A stretch of DNA of 64,000 nucleotides from Streptomyces sp. LBL (GTDB taxonomy: Bacteria > Actinomycetota > Actinomycetes > Streptomycetales > Streptomycetaceae). The stretch is from contig NZ_JARXYX010000034.1 of NCBI RefSeq assembly GCF_029893585.1, positions 50,426 through 114,425 of the forward strand, written 5' to 3'. A program made the translations under genes and the position numbers. This document shows, piece after piece, positions 24,555 to 32,776 of the stretch (position 1 is its first letter; every line of letters starts with the position of its first letter). The notes beneath the pieces are model-generated. The model was not told the origin of the DNA, ran no database searches, and was given only the letters and a program-made list of their open reading frames with translations.

Positions 24555-25972
24555 CGGGTGTCTCCGGTGGGGGTGTCGGCCTTGTCCTGGGCGGTGGCGG
24601 TCGTACGGGGCGCGGCCGCGCGGCGGGCGATGCGGACGGCGAGGGCGTGCTTGCACGGGCCGCGTCCGCCGCGGTATTCGGCCCACCAGCGGCAGGTGCA
24701 GGTCAGCCGCCCTTCGGCGGACCTCACGCGGTGGCTGTGGTCCTCGACGGTGACGGTGGCCGTCTCACCGTCGACGCGCACCGCGCCCGCGTCGACGAGG
24801 GCGCGGGCGGCGCGCAGCCGGGGGTTGTCCCGCTCGGCCCGTCCGGTGTCGTATGGCAGCTCCCGGTGGAAGTATGCCGCCTCCGCTGTGTCGTAGCCGA
24901 TGCGCCCGGCCGTTGCGAGGCGGGTGAGCGCGGCCCGTACCCGCTGCGGGGTCAGCCCGGACTGCGCGGCGAGGTCGGCGATGTCGACGGCGGGATCCCA
25001 GGCGAGCAGCACGGACACCAGGTCGGCGTCCTCGGCCGACTCGTCCGCCGCCAGGGCGTCGAGGACGCCGCCCTCGCCGGAGAAGCCCCGTGTCGTGTCC
25101 GGGGACAGGGTGAGGGTCAGCCGCATCCCGGGGAGTCCGATCTCCCACGCGCTCGCCACCGGGCCGCTGCCCGCCGTGACGGCCGGGCCGTGGATCCGCA
25201 GCCCCGTCGCATGGCGCAGCACCCGGGTCAGCGCGGTCAGCCGCTCGGGCCCGGGCAGGCAGACCGCGCCGGGGACCGGCCGGGTGGTGGCGCGCAGCGA
25301 GCGGCCCGCCGGGACGACCCAGCGCGCTCCCTTGGAGGCGCCGCGGGTCGTGCTGGGGCGTGGCAGCGCGCGGAGGAAACGTACGGCCTCGGCCGCGGGG
25401 AGTTCGGCCCGCAGGTCGAAGCCGGAGGTGATCACCTGGGTCTCGGCGAAACCGCGCAGCCAGCGCTCGGGCAGCGGCACCTTCTTCTCCACCACCGGCC
25501 CGTCGAAGGTGGTGACGGTCATCTCGTCGGGCCCGACCTCCAGACGCAGCGGATCGCTCGCGCCCACCCGGGTCAGGGCGTCCCGCAGCGGGATGTTCAC
25601 GTCGACGTTGGTCGTGCCGTGCCCGATATCACCGTCGAGGGCGTCGCCCAGCATGTCGAGCCGCGCGTACACCCCGCAGCAAGCGGAGAACGACTCTAAC
25701 CTCAGCCGGTCCCCGTTCCCGGTGACGACCGGGTCACGCCAGTGGTCGAGCTGCGGCTGGTAGTAGCGGGCGGCGGCGATGTCCGCGACGCACAGCAGCC
25801 CGGCGGCGGTGGCCTGGGGGTGGGTCAGGAAGCCGCTGAAGAAGCGCGGATGGGCTTCCTGTCCGGCCGGGGTGGCGCCGCCGGAGGTCTCCAGACCGAT
25901 GCTCCGTCCCTCTGCCGTGCTGTGCACGGCAGAGGGACGGAGATAGGTGTACGTCTGTGCCGTTCTCGTCAT
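24551..25972 (-). CDS. SWIM zinc finger family protein, transposon cargo
   Basis: The 473-residue protein ends in a SWIM motif, C-x-C (residues 425 and 427) then C-x-H (440 and 442), in LTCTCRWWAEYRGGRGPCKH. The SWIM motif is a small zinc fold linked to DNA or protein binding. Residues 1-230 are a family-specific region (GLLCVADIAAARYYQPQLDH), and residues about 330-385 look like a winged-helix segment (DIADLAAQSGLTPQRVRAAL). The ATG at 25972 lies 39 bp past a tnpA remnant and has no clear ribosome binding site; tagcat upstream could be a -10 of a near-leaderless transcript. Codon 92 is TTA, a bldA-dependent codon in Streptomyces. Confidence 0.85.
   Translation of the reverse strand: MTRTAQTYTYLRPSAVHSTAEGRSIGLETSGGATPAGQEAHPRFFSGFLTHPQATAAGLLCVADIAAARYYQPQLDHWRDPVVTGNGDRLRLESFSACCGVYARLDMLGDALDGDIGHGTTNVDVNIPLRDALTRVGASDPLRLEVGPDEMTVTTFDGPVVEKKVPLPERWLRGFAETQVITSGFDLRAELPAAEAVRFLRALPRPSTTRGASKGARWVVPAGRSLRATTRPVPGAVCLPGPERLTALTRVLRHATGLRIHGPAVTAGSGPVASAWEIGLPGMRLTLTLSPDTTRGFSGEGGVLDALAADESAEDADLVSVLLAWDPAVDIADLAAQSGLTPQRVRAALTRLATAGRIGYDTAEAAYFHRELPYDTGRAERDNPRLRAARALVDAGAVRVDGETATVTVEDHSHRVRSAEGRLTCTCRWWAEYRGGRGPCKHALAVRIARRAAAPRTTATAQDKADTPTGDTR
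25904..25940. repeat. Perfect 17-bp inverted repeat with 3-nt loop inside the SWIM gene start
   Basis: The arm ccgtccctctgccgtgc (25904-25920) is followed by tgt and its exact complement (25924-25940). In the mRNA it would form a very stable hairpin across codons about 11-23 of the SWIM gene. It is too symmetrical to be expected from coding constraint alone. Confidence 0.95.
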
Positions 25973-26010
25973 GGCCGAGATGCTAGGGGCCACCACTGAC
26001 ACTTCGCTGG

Positions 26011-26106
26011 GGTGCGTGCCAGGTCGGACATCAGCATGTCGAAGACCTCGATCGCCTCGTCCGCGGCCCGGTTCCGCATCGCGGCGGCGAACGCCACCAA
26101 GTGGCC
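26011..26106 (-). pseudogene. Internal remnant of the Tn3-family transposase
   Basis: The minus strand reads LVAFAAAMRNRAADEAIEVF then DMLMSDLART, resembling the central helical region of Tn3-family transposases in which a DDALxLFDLLM-like segment occurs. It is out of context, next to the SWIM gene start. It shows that the cargo replaced most of tnpA, including the DDE catalytic part. Confidence 0.55.
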
Positions 26107-26452
26107 ATCCGCCGGGGTTCGGCGAGGTCGGCGACCGAGGACTGGAGCCGGCGTTATGGCCGCGCGACCCGGCTGTGGAAGAACCGTTCCTCATCAGTGA
26201 GCAGGAGTGAGTCTTGGACCCACTGCCTGTCGCTGCGCGCATCCCGAACGGTTTTGGATGCACTGGTCGCCCGCGTTCCTTGTTTTCTCCCTGTCCGGGC
26301 CGGTGGCTCTTGACCACGGTCCGTGACGGGGCGGCGGGTTCCCTCACACCCAAGAGCACGCCGGTCGGCCTGGACGGTCCGATGCCCGTAACGATCACTC
26401 TGGTCGTTACGGGGCGGTGTCGTCCTCCCCCAGCTACCGCTGGGAGGTGCCC
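26107..26452. other. Decayed sequence between the tnpA remnants
   Basis: No intact gene is seen. Contents are a short frame reading SLLLTDEERFFHSRVARP on the minus strand (origin unknown), a 10-bp perfect hairpin with a 9-nt loop at 26385-26413 (cccgtaacga and complement), and at 26428-26457 the GC-rich imperfect palindrome cctcccccagctaccgctgg plus flank. The latter is a REP-like repeat common in Streptomyces genomes, sitting at the point where tnpA homology ends. Confidence 0.6.
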
Positions 26453-26729
26453 CCAGCCGGATCGGGTGCATCTCCAGGCGGTCCGAGAGCCGGGCCACCG
26501 CCGCCGGCGGAGCCGAGGCGACATCGTCCGGCACGAAACCGAGCCAGGGCAGCGTGCACAGCTGGACGGCCAGCCCGATCCGGTCCTTGGGACTGCGGCC
26601 ACGCCCCGGGTCGATGAACCCCACGTCCGCCGGGGTCAGCGTGAAGAACCGGATCAGCTCTTCCTTGTTGATCTCGGGGAAGCCCCGCAGCCGTTCCAGC
26701 TCGTCATCCGCGAACACACGGGTCGCCAC
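26453..26729 (-). pseudogene. Tn3-family transposase, N-terminal fragment (DUF4158)
   Basis: A GTG at 26729 after GGAGG starts VATRVFADDELERLRGFPEI and continues with ELIRFFTLTPADVGFIDPGR, RIGLAVQLCTLPWLGFVPDD and VARLSDRLEMHPIRL. This is the DUF4158 N-terminal domain of large Tn3 transposases (normally about 1000 residues). Homology stops after about 92 residues at a small palindromic repeat. Its start, 222 bp from the right inverted repeat, is where tnpA should begin. Confidence 0.85.
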
Positions 26730-26901
26730 CCGGAACCTCCACCGTAACCGCCCACGTCTCGTGGGCACCGTGCGCCACGCCGTAGAAGCCCCGGCGGGAC
26801 ACGGTCAGACAAACGGCCACATCGCGGCGTATCAGATGCCAAGCCGGCCATGGCCGTTGCCCATCTGCGCGACCAAGCCGACCATCCCCAGGCCACATCA
26901 C

Positions 26902-26951
26902 CGCAGGCCAGGGATATCCGTTGTTTTTTCGGCGATTACTACGGGGACCCC
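26902..26951 (-). repeat. Right terminal inverted repeat
   Basis: This is the reverse complement of the left end, differing at two positions within 50 bp, and is followed directly by the duplicated target agtag (26952-26956). Confidence 0.95.
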
Positions 26952-27036
26952 AGTAGGGCCCGTGCTCCCGAGCACTCCCCGCAAATCCATGCAAGCACGC
27001 TTGATTGTTTCCGACCCCGCTGCCATGCTCCCCCCC

Positions 27037-27426
27037 ATGGCCGACCCGACGCCCGTGTTCGACGACCTGTGTGCCGAGAGTGACGAACTCGACCTCCTCG
27101 TGGCCGAGTTGGCGCCGGAGCGGTGGAGGCTTCCCACCCCCGCGCCCCGCTGGACCATCGCCCACCAGATGGCGCACCTCGCCTGGACCGACCGGTCGGC
27201 GCTGACGGCGGGCACCGACGAGGGCGCGTTCGGAGCGCCGGCCGGGAAGGCACTCGCGGCCCCCGCCTCGTTCGTCGACGAAGGAGGGTCAGGCCGGCCG
27301 GAAGGGTCAGGCCGGCTGCTCGAGGCAGCTCCGCTGCAAGGGTCAGGCCCGCTGCAAGGGTCAGGCCCGCCGGAAGGGGCAGCTCCGCCGGAAGGGTCAG
27401 GCCCGCCGGAAGGGGCAGGGCAGTGA
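27037..27426 (+). pseudogene. TIGR03084-like (DinB/MDMPI fold) protein, truncated and fused to a repeat
   Basis: From the ATG at 27037 the first 80 residues (MADPTPVFDDLCAESDELDL, then TPAPRWTIAHQMAHLAWTDR) match the N-terminus of the TIGR03084 family, normally about 260 residues. After FVDEGG the homology ends and an in-frame GC-rich repeat (GSGPPEG-like) runs to the stop at 27426, which overlaps the next start by 4 bp. The metal-binding middle and C-terminal parts are missing. In other streptomycetes the intact gene heads this catabolic operon. Confidence 0.75.
27284..27420 (+). repeat. Approximately 18-bp tandem repeats replacing the gene body
   Basis: Units like ggaagggtcaggcccgcc, with variants, fill the region between the TIGR03084-like N-terminus and the next gene. 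They keep one frame open and end at the AtuA-like start codon. Confidence 0.85.
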
Positions 27427-29162
27427 CCACCGCAGCCCTGCGCATAGGCAACGCGTCCGGCTTCTACGGCGACCGCTTCGACGCGATGCGCGAGATGCTC
27501 ACCGACGGTGAACTCGACGTCCTCACCGGCGACTACCTCGCCGAACTGACCATGCTCATCCTCGGCCGGGACCGCCTGAAGGACCCCGGCGCCGGATTCG
27601 CCCGCACCTTCCTGCGGCAGGCGGAGGAGTGCCTGGGGCTCGCCCATGAGCGCGGGGTCAAAATCGTCACCAACGCGGGCGGTCTCAACCCCGCCGGACT
27701 CGCCGGCCGGGTGCGGGAGGTGGCGGACCGGCTGGGACTTCCCGTCCGGGTCGCGCACGTCGAGGGCGACGATCTCACCGCCGCCCACCCCGGCAGTCTC
27801 GCCGCCCACGCCTACCTCGGCGGTTTCGGTATCGCGGCCTGTCTGCGGGAGGGCGCCGACGTCGTGGTCACCGGCCGGGTCACGGACGCCGCGCTCGTCA
27901 CCGGTCCCGCCGCCGCCCACTTCGGCTGGCAGCCCGGCGACCACGACCGGCTCGCGGGAGCCGTCGTCGCCGGGCACGTCCTGGAGTGCGGGACACAGGC
28001 CACCGGCGGCAACTACGCCTTCTTCACCGGCGGCAACGACGCCTTTTTCACCGGCGGCAACGACGCCTTCTTCACCGGCCACGCCCCACGGCGGTCGGCC
28101 CGCCCCGGCTTCCCGCTCGCCGAGATCCACGAGGACGGCACCGCCGTCATCACCAAACACCCCGGCACCGGCGGCTTCGTCGACGTCGGCACGGTCACCG
28201 CGCAGCTCCTCTACGAGACGTCCGGCGCCCGGTACGCCGGCCCGGACGTCACCGCCCGCCTCGACACCGTACGGCTCACGCAGGACGGACCCGACCGGGT
28301 ACGGATCGAGGGTGTACGCGGGGAAGCCCCGCCCCCGACGCTCAAGGTCGGCCTCAACCGCCTCGGCGGCTTCCGCAACGAGGTCACCTTCGTGCTGACC
28401 GGCCTCGACATCGAGGCCAAGGCCGCCCTCGTCCGGGAGCAGATGACGGACGCCCTGGCCACGTCACCGCCCGCCGACGTCCGCTGGGACCTCGTCCGCA
28501 CCGACCGGCCCGACGCCCCGACCGAGGAGACCGCGAGTGCCCTGCTGCGGCTCGTCGTACGGGACCCGGAGCAGGAGGCCGTCGGGCGGACGCTGAGCGG
28601 GGCGGCGATCGAACTGGCCCTCGCGAGCTACCCCGGCTTCCATGTGCTGGCGCCACCTGGAAAGGGCGCCCCCTATGGGGTCTTCGAGGATGTGCACGTC
28701 CCCCATGGTGCCGTCGACCACAGGGCCGTCCTCCACGACGGACGCCGGATCCCTGTGGCGCCGGCCCACGAGACCGTCGTACTCGACGACGTACCGGAAC
28801 CGCCTCTGCCGGAGCGGCTTCCCCCCGGACCCGCCCGCCGTGCCCCGCTCGGTCTCGTCGCCGGCGCCCGCAGCGGGGACAAGGGAGGGAACGCCAACGT
28901 GGGGGTGTGGGTCCGGTCCGAGGACGCCTGGCGATGGCTCGCCCATGAGCTGACCGTCGACCGCTTCCGGCAGCTGATCCCCGAGAGCGGCCCGCTGAAG
29001 GTCACCCGGCACACCCTCCCCGGCCTCCGCGCCCTGAACTTCGTCGTCGAGGGCATCCTCGGCGAGGGTGTCGCCGCCCAGCACCGTTTCGATCCGCAGG
29101 CCAAGGCGCTCGGCGAATGGCTGCGCTCCCGCCACCTGGACATCCCGGAGGCCCTCCTTTGA
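27423..29162 (+). CDS. AtuA-like acyclic terpene/acyl-CoA utilisation protein (DUF1446)
   Basis: The GTG at 27423 overlaps the previous stop by 4 bp and encodes 579 residues. It shows the DUF1446/AtuA pattern: RIGNASGFYGDRFDAMREML, GDYLAELTMLILGRDR, KIVTNAGGLNPAGL, TKHPGTGGFVDVGTVTAQLL, and the C-terminal RSGDKGGNANVGVWVRSEDAW of the AtuA-like ferredoxin-fold domain. It belongs with the carboxylase genes downstream in terpenoid or branched-chain acyl-CoA breakdown. A 24-bp segment is triplicated at 28005-28076, adding FFTGGNDA copies. Confidence 0.9.
   Translation: MTTAALRIGNASGFYGDRFDAMREMLTDGELDVLTGDYLAELTMLILGRDRLKDPGAGFARTFLRQAEECLGLAHERGVKIVTNAGGLNPAGLAGRVREVADRLGLPVRVAHVEGDDLTAAHPGSLAAHAYLGGFGIAACLREGADVVVTGRVTDAALVTGPAAAHFGWQPGDHDRLAGAVVAGHVLECGTQATGGNYAFFTGGNDAFFTGGNDAFFTGHAPRRSARPGFPLAEIHEDGTAVITKHPGTGGFVDVGTVTAQLLYETSGARYAGPDVTARLDTVRLTQDGPDRVRIEGVRGEAPPPTLKVGLNRLGGFRNEVTFVLTGLDIEAKAALVREQMTDALATSPPADVRWDLVRTDRPDAPTEETASALLRLVVRDPEQEAVGRTLSGAAIELALASYPGFHVLAPPGKGAPYGVFEDVHVPHGAVDHRAVLHDGRRIPVAPAHETVVLDDVPEPPLPERLPPGPARRAPLGLVAGARSGDKGGNANVGVWVRSEDAWRWLAHELTVDRFRQLIPESGPLKVTRHTLPGLRALNFVVEGILGEGVAAQHRFDPQAKALGEWLRSRHLDIPEALL
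28005..28076 (+). repeat. Three tandem 24-bp coding repeats in the AtuA-like gene
   Basis: The unit begins ggcggcaacgacgccttctt. Copies differ at two or three bases and encode GGNYAFFT, GGNDAFFT, GGNDAFFT in frame. Related proteins, as remembered, have one copy. Confidence 0.9.
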
Positions 29163-30757
29163 CGGTCATCACCTCCACCCTGGACACCTCCGGCGCCGAC
29201 TACCGCGCCCACCGCGAGACCATGCTCGGCAAACTCGCCGACCTCGACGCCGAGCACACGAAGGCCCTCGCGGGCGGCGGCCCGAAGTACGTGGACCGGC
29301 ACCGCGAACGGGGCAAGCTTCTCGCTCGTGAGCGCATCGAGCTGCTCCTCGACCCCGACACGCCCTTCCTGGAGCTGTCCCCGCTGGCGGCCTGGGGGAG
29401 CGATTACACCGTCGGCGCCTCCCTGGTCACCGGCATCGGGGTCGTCGAGGGCGTGGAGTGCCTGATCACCGCCAACGACCCGACCGCGCGCGGCGGCGCC
29501 AGCAACCCCTGGAGCCTGAAGAAGGCCCTGCGCGCGAACGACATCGCGCTCGCCAACCGGCTGCCCTGCATCAGCCTGGTGGAGTCGGGCGGCGCGGACC
29601 TGCCCTCCCAGAAGGAGATCTTCATCCCCGGCGGCGCGATCTTCCGGGATCTCACCCGGCTCTCCGCCGCCGGGATCCCGACCGTCGCCGTCGTCTTCGG
29701 CAACTCCACGGCCGGGGGCGCCTACATCCCCGGCATGTCCGACCACGTGATCATGGTCAAGGAGCGCGCGAAGGTCTTCCTCGGCGGGCCGCCGCTCGTG
29801 AAGATGGCCACCGGCGAGGAGAGCGACGACGAGTCGCTGGGCGGCGCGGAGATGCACGCGCGCGTGTCGGGTCTCGCGGACCACCTCGCCGTGGACGAAC
29901 AGGACGCCCTGCGGCAGACGCGGCGTGTGGTCGCCCGCCTCAACCACCGCAAGGCGTACGGCGACCCCGGCCCGGCCATCCCTCCGAAGTATGACGAGGA
30001 CGAGCTCCTGGGGATCGTCCCCGGCGACCTGAAGACCCCCTTCGACCCGCACGAGGTCATCGCCCGGATCGTCGACGCCTCCGACTTCGACGAGTTCAAG
30101 CCGCTCTACGGGACCAGCCTCACCACCGGCTGGGCGACCCTGCACGGCTATCCCGTCGGCGTCCTGGCGAACGCCCAGGGGGTCCTCTTCAGCGCGGAGT
30201 CCCAGAAGGCCGCCCAGTTCGTCCAGCTCGCCAACCAGCGCGACATCCCGCTGCTGTTCCTGCACAACACCACCGGCTACATGGTCGGCAAGGAGTACGA
30301 GCAGGGCGGCATCATCAAACACGGCGCGATGATGATCAACGCGGTGAGCAACTCGAAGGTCCCCCACCTGTCGGTCCTCATGGGCGCGTCCTACGGCGCC
30401 GGCCACTACGGGATGTGCGGCCGCGCCTACGACCCCCGCTTCCTGTTCGCCTGGCCCAGCGCCAGGTCCGCCGTCATGGGTCCGCAGCAACTCGCGGGCG
30501 TCCTCTCCATCGTGGCCCGGCAGTCGGCCGCCGCCAAGGGAGCGCCGTACGACGAGGACGCCGACGCCGCGCTACGCGCCATGGTGGAGCAGCAGATCGA
30601 GTCCGAGTCGCTGCCCATGTTCCTGTCCGGGCGGCTCTACGACGACGGCGTCATCGACCCCCGCGACACCCGCACCGTCCTCGGACTGTGCCTGTCGGCC
30701 ATCCACACGGCGCCGTACGAGGGTGCGCGCGGCGGCTTCGGCGTCTTCCGGATGTGA
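29159..30757 (+). CDS. Acyl-CoA carboxylase carboxyltransferase (beta) subunit, MCC/GCC type
   Basis: The TTG at 29159 overlaps the AtuA-like stop by 4 bp and gives 532 residues; the next ATG (29222) is an alternative. The sequence has the crotonase-fold carboxyltransferase features ANDPTARGGASNPWSLKKAL, PCISLVESGGADLPSQKEIF, FGNSTAGGAYIPGMSDH and NTTGYMVGKEYEQGGIIKHG, closest in pattern to methylcrotonyl/geranyl-CoA carboxylases. It transfers the carboxyl group from biotin to the acyl-CoA. Its partner is the following gene. Confidence 0.95.
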   Translation: MTVITSTLDTSGADYRAHRETMLGKLADLDAEHTKALAGGGPKYVDRHRERGKLLARERIELLLDPDTPFLELSPLAAWGSDYTVGASLVTGIGVVEGVECLITANDPTARGGASNPWSLKKALRANDIALANRLPCISLVESGGADLPSQKEIFIPGGAIFRDLTRLSAAGIPTVAVVFGNSTAGGAYIPGMSDHVIMVKERAKVFLGGPPLVKMATGEESDDESLGGAEMHARVSGLADHLAVDEQDALRQTRRVVARLNHRKAYGDPGPAIPPKYDEDELLGIVPGDLKTPFDPHEVIARIVDASDFDEFKPLYGTSLTTGWATLHGYPVGVLANAQGVLFSAESQKAAQFVQLANQRDIPLLFLHNTTGYMVGKEYEQGGIIKHGAMMINAVSNSKVPHLSVLMGASYGAGHYGMCGRAYDPRFLFAWPSARSAVMGPQQLAGVLSIVARQSAAAKGAPYDEDADAALRAMVEQQIESESLPMFLSGRLYDDGVIDPRDTRTVLGLCLSAIHTAPYEGARGGFGVFRM

Positions 30758-30765
30758 GGAACAAC

Positions 30766-32703
30766 GTGATCACGACACTCCTCGTCGCCAACCGGGGCGA
30801 GATCGCCTGCCGCATCGTCCGCACCTGCGCCGCGCTGGGAATCCGGACCGTCGCCGTGCACTCGGACGCCGACGAGAACGCGCTCCACGCGCGCGTGGCC
30901 GACGCCACGGTACGACTGCCGGGCGCGGCGCCCGCCGACACGTATCTGCGCGGCGACCTGATCGTGAAGGCGGCCCTCGCCGCCGGAGCGGACGCCGTGC
31001 ACCCCGGCTACGGCTTCCTCTCCGAGAACGCCGACTTCGCCCGCGCCGTCCTCGACGCGGGCCTGCTGTGGATCGGCCCGCCCCCGGAGGCGATCGAGGC
31101 GATGGCGTCCAAGACGCGCGCCAAGAAGCTGCTGGGGATCCCGCCGCTGACCCAGGTCACCGAGACCGACCTGCCGGTCCTGGTGAAGGCGGCGGCGGGC
31201 GGTGGCGGGCGCGGCATGCGGGTCGTACGCCGCCTGGAGGAGCTGGACGCCGCCCTGGAGAGCGCCGCCGCCGAGGCCGCGAGCGCCTTCGGTGACGGCG
31301 AGGTGTTCGTCGAGCCGTATCTCGGGGGCGAGGCGGGCGGCCGCCACGTCGAGGTGCAGATCCTCGCCGACACCCACGGCACCGTCTGGCCCCTCGGCAC
31401 CCGGGACTGCTCCCTCCAACGCCGCCACCAGAAGGTCATCGAGGAGGCCCCCGCACCAGGACTCCCCGAAGAGCTCACCCGGGAGCTGTACGACGTGGCC
31501 GTACGCGCCGCCCGGTCCGTCGACTACGTCGGCGCCGGCACGGTCGAGTTCCTGATCGCGGACGGCCGGCCCCACTTCCTGGAGATGAACACCCGCCTCC
31601 AGGTCGAACACCCCGTCACGGAAGCCGTCTTCGACCTCGACCTGGTCGCTCTCCAGCTCCGCATCGCCGAGGGCGCCGCACTGGAGGGCACCCCGCCGCT
31701 CCCGTCCGGCCACGCCGTCGAGGCCCGCCTCTACGCCGAGGACCCGGCACACGACTGGACCCCCCAGACCGGCATCCTGCACCACCTGACCGTCCCGGAC
31801 GGCGTCCGCCTGGACACGGGCTACGAGGCCGGCGACCCCATCGGCGTCCACTACGACCCCATGCTCGCCAAACTCGTCGCCCACGCACCCACGCGCGCGG
31901 AGGCCGTCCGCACACTCGCCGGCGCCCTGGAGAGGGCGACCCTCCACGGCCCGGTCACCAACCGTGACCTCCTCGTACGGTCACTACGGCACCCGGAGTT
32001 CACCACCGCCCGCATGGACACCGGCTTCTACGACCGCCACCTCCCGGACCTGACCGCCCTCGGCCAGGGCGACCCCCACGCCCCCCTGGCCGCCGCCCTC
32101 GCCGACGTCCACGCCCGCTCCCGCTCCCGCTCCCGCTTCGGAGGCTGGCGCAACGTCCCGTCCCAGCCTCAGACCAAGCGCTACGCCATGGCGGGCGAGG
32201 AACACGAGGTCCACTACCGGCACACCCGGTCGGGCCCGGAGGCGGACGGAGTGCGGGTCGTCCACGCCGACGCGCGTCTCGTCGTACTCGAAGTCGCCGG
32301 CGTACGACGGAAGTTCGAGGTGACGCGGTACGGCGACCAGGTCTTCGTGAACGCCGACGCCCTGACCGCCCTGTCCCGCTTCCCGGATCCGACGGCACAG
32401 CACGCACCCGGCTCCCTCCTGGCCCCCATGCCGGGCACGGTGGTCAGGATCGCCGAGGGCGTCGCCGTAGGAGCCACGGTGCGGGCCGGAGAGCCCCTGC
32501 TGTGGCTGGAGGCGATGAAGATGGAACACAAGGTCGCCGCGCCGGCCACGGGGACGCTGAGCGCCCTGCACGTGACATCCGGCCAGCAGGTGTCGGTCGG
32601 ATCTCTGCTGGCGGTAGTACAGCCAGCCAGAGAGCCGGCCAGAGAGCCAGCCACAGAGCCGGCCACAGAGCCGGCCACAGAGCCAGCCATACAGCCCACT
32701 TAG
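30766..32703 (+). CDS. Biotin-dependent acyl-CoA carboxylase alpha subunit
   Basis: The GTG at 30766 (after gagga) starts 645 residues. The biotin carboxylase domain begins LLVANRGEIACRIVRTCAAL, with the ATP loop KAAAGGGGRGMRVV and the carboxylation site MNTRLQVEHPVTE. The biotinyl domain near the end has EAMKMEHKV, with the biotin-accepting lysine. It forms the alpha subunit with the preceding beta subunit. The part between SKTRAKKL and LPVLVK is shorter than usual. The tail after the biotinyl domain is a 12-bp repeat (EPAT-like). Confidence 0.95.
   Translation: MITTLLVANRGEIACRIVRTCAALGIRTVAVHSDADENALHARVADATVRLPGAAPADTYLRGDLIVKAALAAGADAVHPGYGFLSENADFARAVLDAGLLWIGPPPEAIEAMASKTRAKKLLGIPPLTQVTETDLPVLVKAAAGGGGRGMRVVRRLEELDAALESAAAEAASAFGDGEVFVEPYLGGEAGGRHVEVQILADTHGTVWPLGTRDCSLQRRHQKVIEEAPAPGLPEELTRELYDVAVRAARSVDYVGAGTVEFLIADGRPHFLEMNTRLQVEHPVTEAVFDLDLVALQLRIAEGAALEGTPPLPSGHAVEARLYAEDPAHDWTPQTGILHHLTVPDGVRLDTGYEAGDPIGVHYDPMLAKLVAHAPTRAEAVRTLAGALERATLHGPVTNRDLLVRSLRHPEFTTARMDTGFYDRHLPDLTALGQGDPHAPLAAALADVHARSRSRSRFGGWRNVPSQPQTKRYAMAGEEHEVHYRHTRSGPEADGVRVVHADARLVVLEVAGVRRKFEVTRYGDQVFVNADALTALSRFPDPTAQHAPGSLLAPMPGTVVRIAEGVAVGATVRAGEPLLWLEAMKMEHKVAAPATGTLSALHVTSGQQVSVGSLLAVVQPAREPAREPATEPATEPATEPAIQPT
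32622..32696 (+). repeat. 12-bp tandem repeats at the end of the carboxylase gene
   Basis: About six units of the type agagccggccac encode an EPAREPATEPAT-like tail past the last conserved residue. They add about 25 residues without changing the biotinyl domain. Confidence 0.9.
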
Positions 32704-32776
32704 GGACACGGGGCGGTATCGGACACGCACTCTGCCGCGCGAGCGGGACCAGCCACGACGAAGGAGCCACAGCCAC

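Larger units (their letters stand above)
20911..26951. mobile_element. Tn3-family transposon with SWIM/DUF6493 cargo, tnpA decayed
   Basis: The 6041-bp element has terminal inverted repeats that agree at 36 of the first 36 positions and in almost all of about 50, both starting GGGGTCCCCGTAGTAATCGC. The 5-bp sequences outside the ends are identical (agtag at 20906-20910 and 26952-26956), so the target duplication is intact. GGGG ends, 5-bp duplication, a resolvase and a DUF4158-type transposase start are all Tn3-family traits. Order: left repeat, frameshifted resolvase, res-like site, integrase scrap, DUF6493 gene, SWIM gene, tnpA remnants, right repeat. It cannot transpose by itself as read. 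Confidence 0.95.
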
